A stretch of 64,000 nt of DNA from positions 1,194,001-1,258,000 of the forward strand of contig NZ_AOGZ02000014.1 in NCBI RefSeq assembly GCF_000332515.2, read 5' to 3'. This document shows, piece by piece, positions 63,295-64,000 of the stretch (its first letter is position 1; each line of letters begins with the position of its first letter). The notes under the pieces were generated by a model that was not told where the DNA came from, made no database searches, and worked only from the letters and a program-made list of their open reading frames with translations. Source of the stretch: Leptospira wolbachii serovar Codice str. CDC. Lineage in GTDB: Bacteria; Spirochaetota; Leptospiria; Leptospirales; Leptospiraceae. A program made the position numbers and the translations under genes.

Positions 63295-64000
63295 TTATCG
63301 GCTGTTTGTTAAAATTACAAAATCAGCGATTTTCGCAAATTCACGACTCTCTTCCCGATCTTTAACAAATCCAGAGAGAACTAAGACAGAAAGCCCCATT
63401 TCCCGTAGTCTGTGGACGACACCGCCTGTGCGATCTGAGTGGAACCTGCCATTTAAGTGAACCACCTTCTTTCCTGTTTTGTAGAATTCACGGGAAATTG
63501 CCTCGGCCATCCCTTGGTCCCAAGTGGCTTGCCCGAGAACAAGGTGTTGGTTTCCCATACCATGGCCTCCTTCATGCCCTTCCACAAAAAGAGCCGTTAA
63601 CCTTTGTTTGTAATCTTCGGTAAGATACTTTTCCAAACTATAAGCAGGCGGTAGGTATTGTATGGCCCCGTCAGAAAACTCCCGATAGGCGGACAAACCC
63701 TTTCTTGAAATTAAATTTACATAACGTCTAGGGGGATTAGCAGCAACCACATTACATTTTTTATCTTTTGCAATGGAAACTAACGGCAAATAATCTCTTT
63801 TGAAATTTTTCCATTGAGTTACAGAAGAAAGAAAATGGGATTCCGAAATGGTTCCTTTCATAAATTCATTCACTATATTTTGTTGGTCTTGTTCCAACAT
63901 TTCCAAAGACAAAGAAGTGGATTCTAGATCGGATATACTTTTAAATAGAGCTTCATAAAAACGATGGAGGTCTTCGTTGTCATGTTCTTCTCCCAAAACA
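63295..64000 (-). CDS. ChaN-like (Tiki-superfamily) protein, 5' end beyond window
   Basis: The last 235 codons of a ChaN-family protein; the frame is open to the window edge and the visible start V-L-GEEHDNEDLHRFYE is the family's first internal motif, so the N-terminus is missing. LESTSLSLEMLEQDQQ, CNVVAANPPRRYVN (heme/metal-binding site region), VVHLNGRFHSDRTGGVVH and VLSGFVKDRE follow the family order. ChaN binds heme and is exported; some relatives are proteases. Iron uptake is possible but unproven here. Confidence 0.8.
   Translation of the reverse strand, partial: VLGEEHDNEDLHRFYEALFKSISDLESTSLSLEMLEQDQQNIVNEFMKGTISESHFLSSVTQWKNFKRDYLPLVSIAKDKKCNVVAANPPRRYVNLISRKGLSAYREFSDGAIQYLPPAYSLEKYLTEDYKQRLTALFVEGHEGGHGMGNQHLVLGQATWDQGMAEAISREFYKTGKKVVHLNGRFHSDRTGGVVHRLREMGLSVLVLSGFVKDREESREFAKIADFVILTNSR

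Overview
The window is AT-rich, densely packed bacterial chromosome that reads as a Leptospira (spirochaete) genome. The evidence is a large number of spirochaete-type lipoproteins with loose lipoboxes, frequent TTG starts, an LpxD of the lipid A pathway, a HemO-type heme oxygenase and several lineage-specific exported proteins. Housekeeping genes (gltX, polA, lpxD, mazG, a transketolase subunit, two tRNAs) point to a main chromosome. A saprophytic-clade species is my guess; this is inference from overall character, not from a database match. There are two partial genes at the edges (dprA left, a ChaN-like gene right).

Layout. 1-8.2 kb: dprA and a TPR lipoprotein (minus), then rimI, a short-chain dehydrogenase and a DUF445 membrane protein (plus), a DUF4105 outer-membrane-type protein (minus), and three lipoproteins (plus) ending at a strong bidirectional terminator. 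8.2-13.9 kb: a serine beta-lactamase-fold lipoprotein and a two-gene type IIA topoisomerase whose subunits look more like the phage T4/eukaryotic type than GyrAB/ParCE. 13.9-22.6 kb: lipoprotein-gltX, then an overlapping run of RsbW-like kinase, glycosyltransferase, polA and a YfhO-like membrane protein. 22.7-38.8 kb: SRAP protein, OlsB-like acyltransferase plus PiT-like transporter, Fur-boxed hemO with an MFS exporter, small lipoproteins, a WYL regulator, a DUF2779 nuclease, an HSL esterase, an Atg22-like MFS protein, Bfd-like ferredoxin plus RibD-type reductase, DoxX with a palindromic operator, lpxD and mazG.

38.8-50.4 kb: a DUF6580 membrane protein behind a C9 tract; a tightly overlapping four-gene operon coding for a ClC channel/antiporter, a retropepsin-like protease, an inactive transglutaminase with 7 TM helices and a RimK-like ATP-grasp ligase; a Thr/Gly-rich lipoprotein; a 7TMR-DISM histidine kinase with an enlarged dimerisation region; and a prenyl synthase/SirB1-like/transketolase run. 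50.5-59.2 kb: tRNA-Thr and tRNA-Tyr, a GC-rich element bounded by a 24-bp duplication of the tRNA-Tyr 3' end, and a type I restriction-modification island (hsdM, hsdS, an AlbA/Schlafen-type ATPase, hsdR). 59.2-64 kb: two exported proteins, a class A penicillin-binding protein with an N-terminal zinc ribbon, and the ChaN-like gene.

The two places most likely to repay attention are the ClC/retropepsin/transglutaminase/ATP-grasp operon (a membrane-linked peptide-ligation and proteolysis module with unknown substrate) and the tRNA-Tyr-linked island with its repeats. The T4-like topoisomerase pair in a bacterial chromosome is the most unusual enzyme. I saw no CRISPR array, insertion sequence, integrase or rRNA gene.
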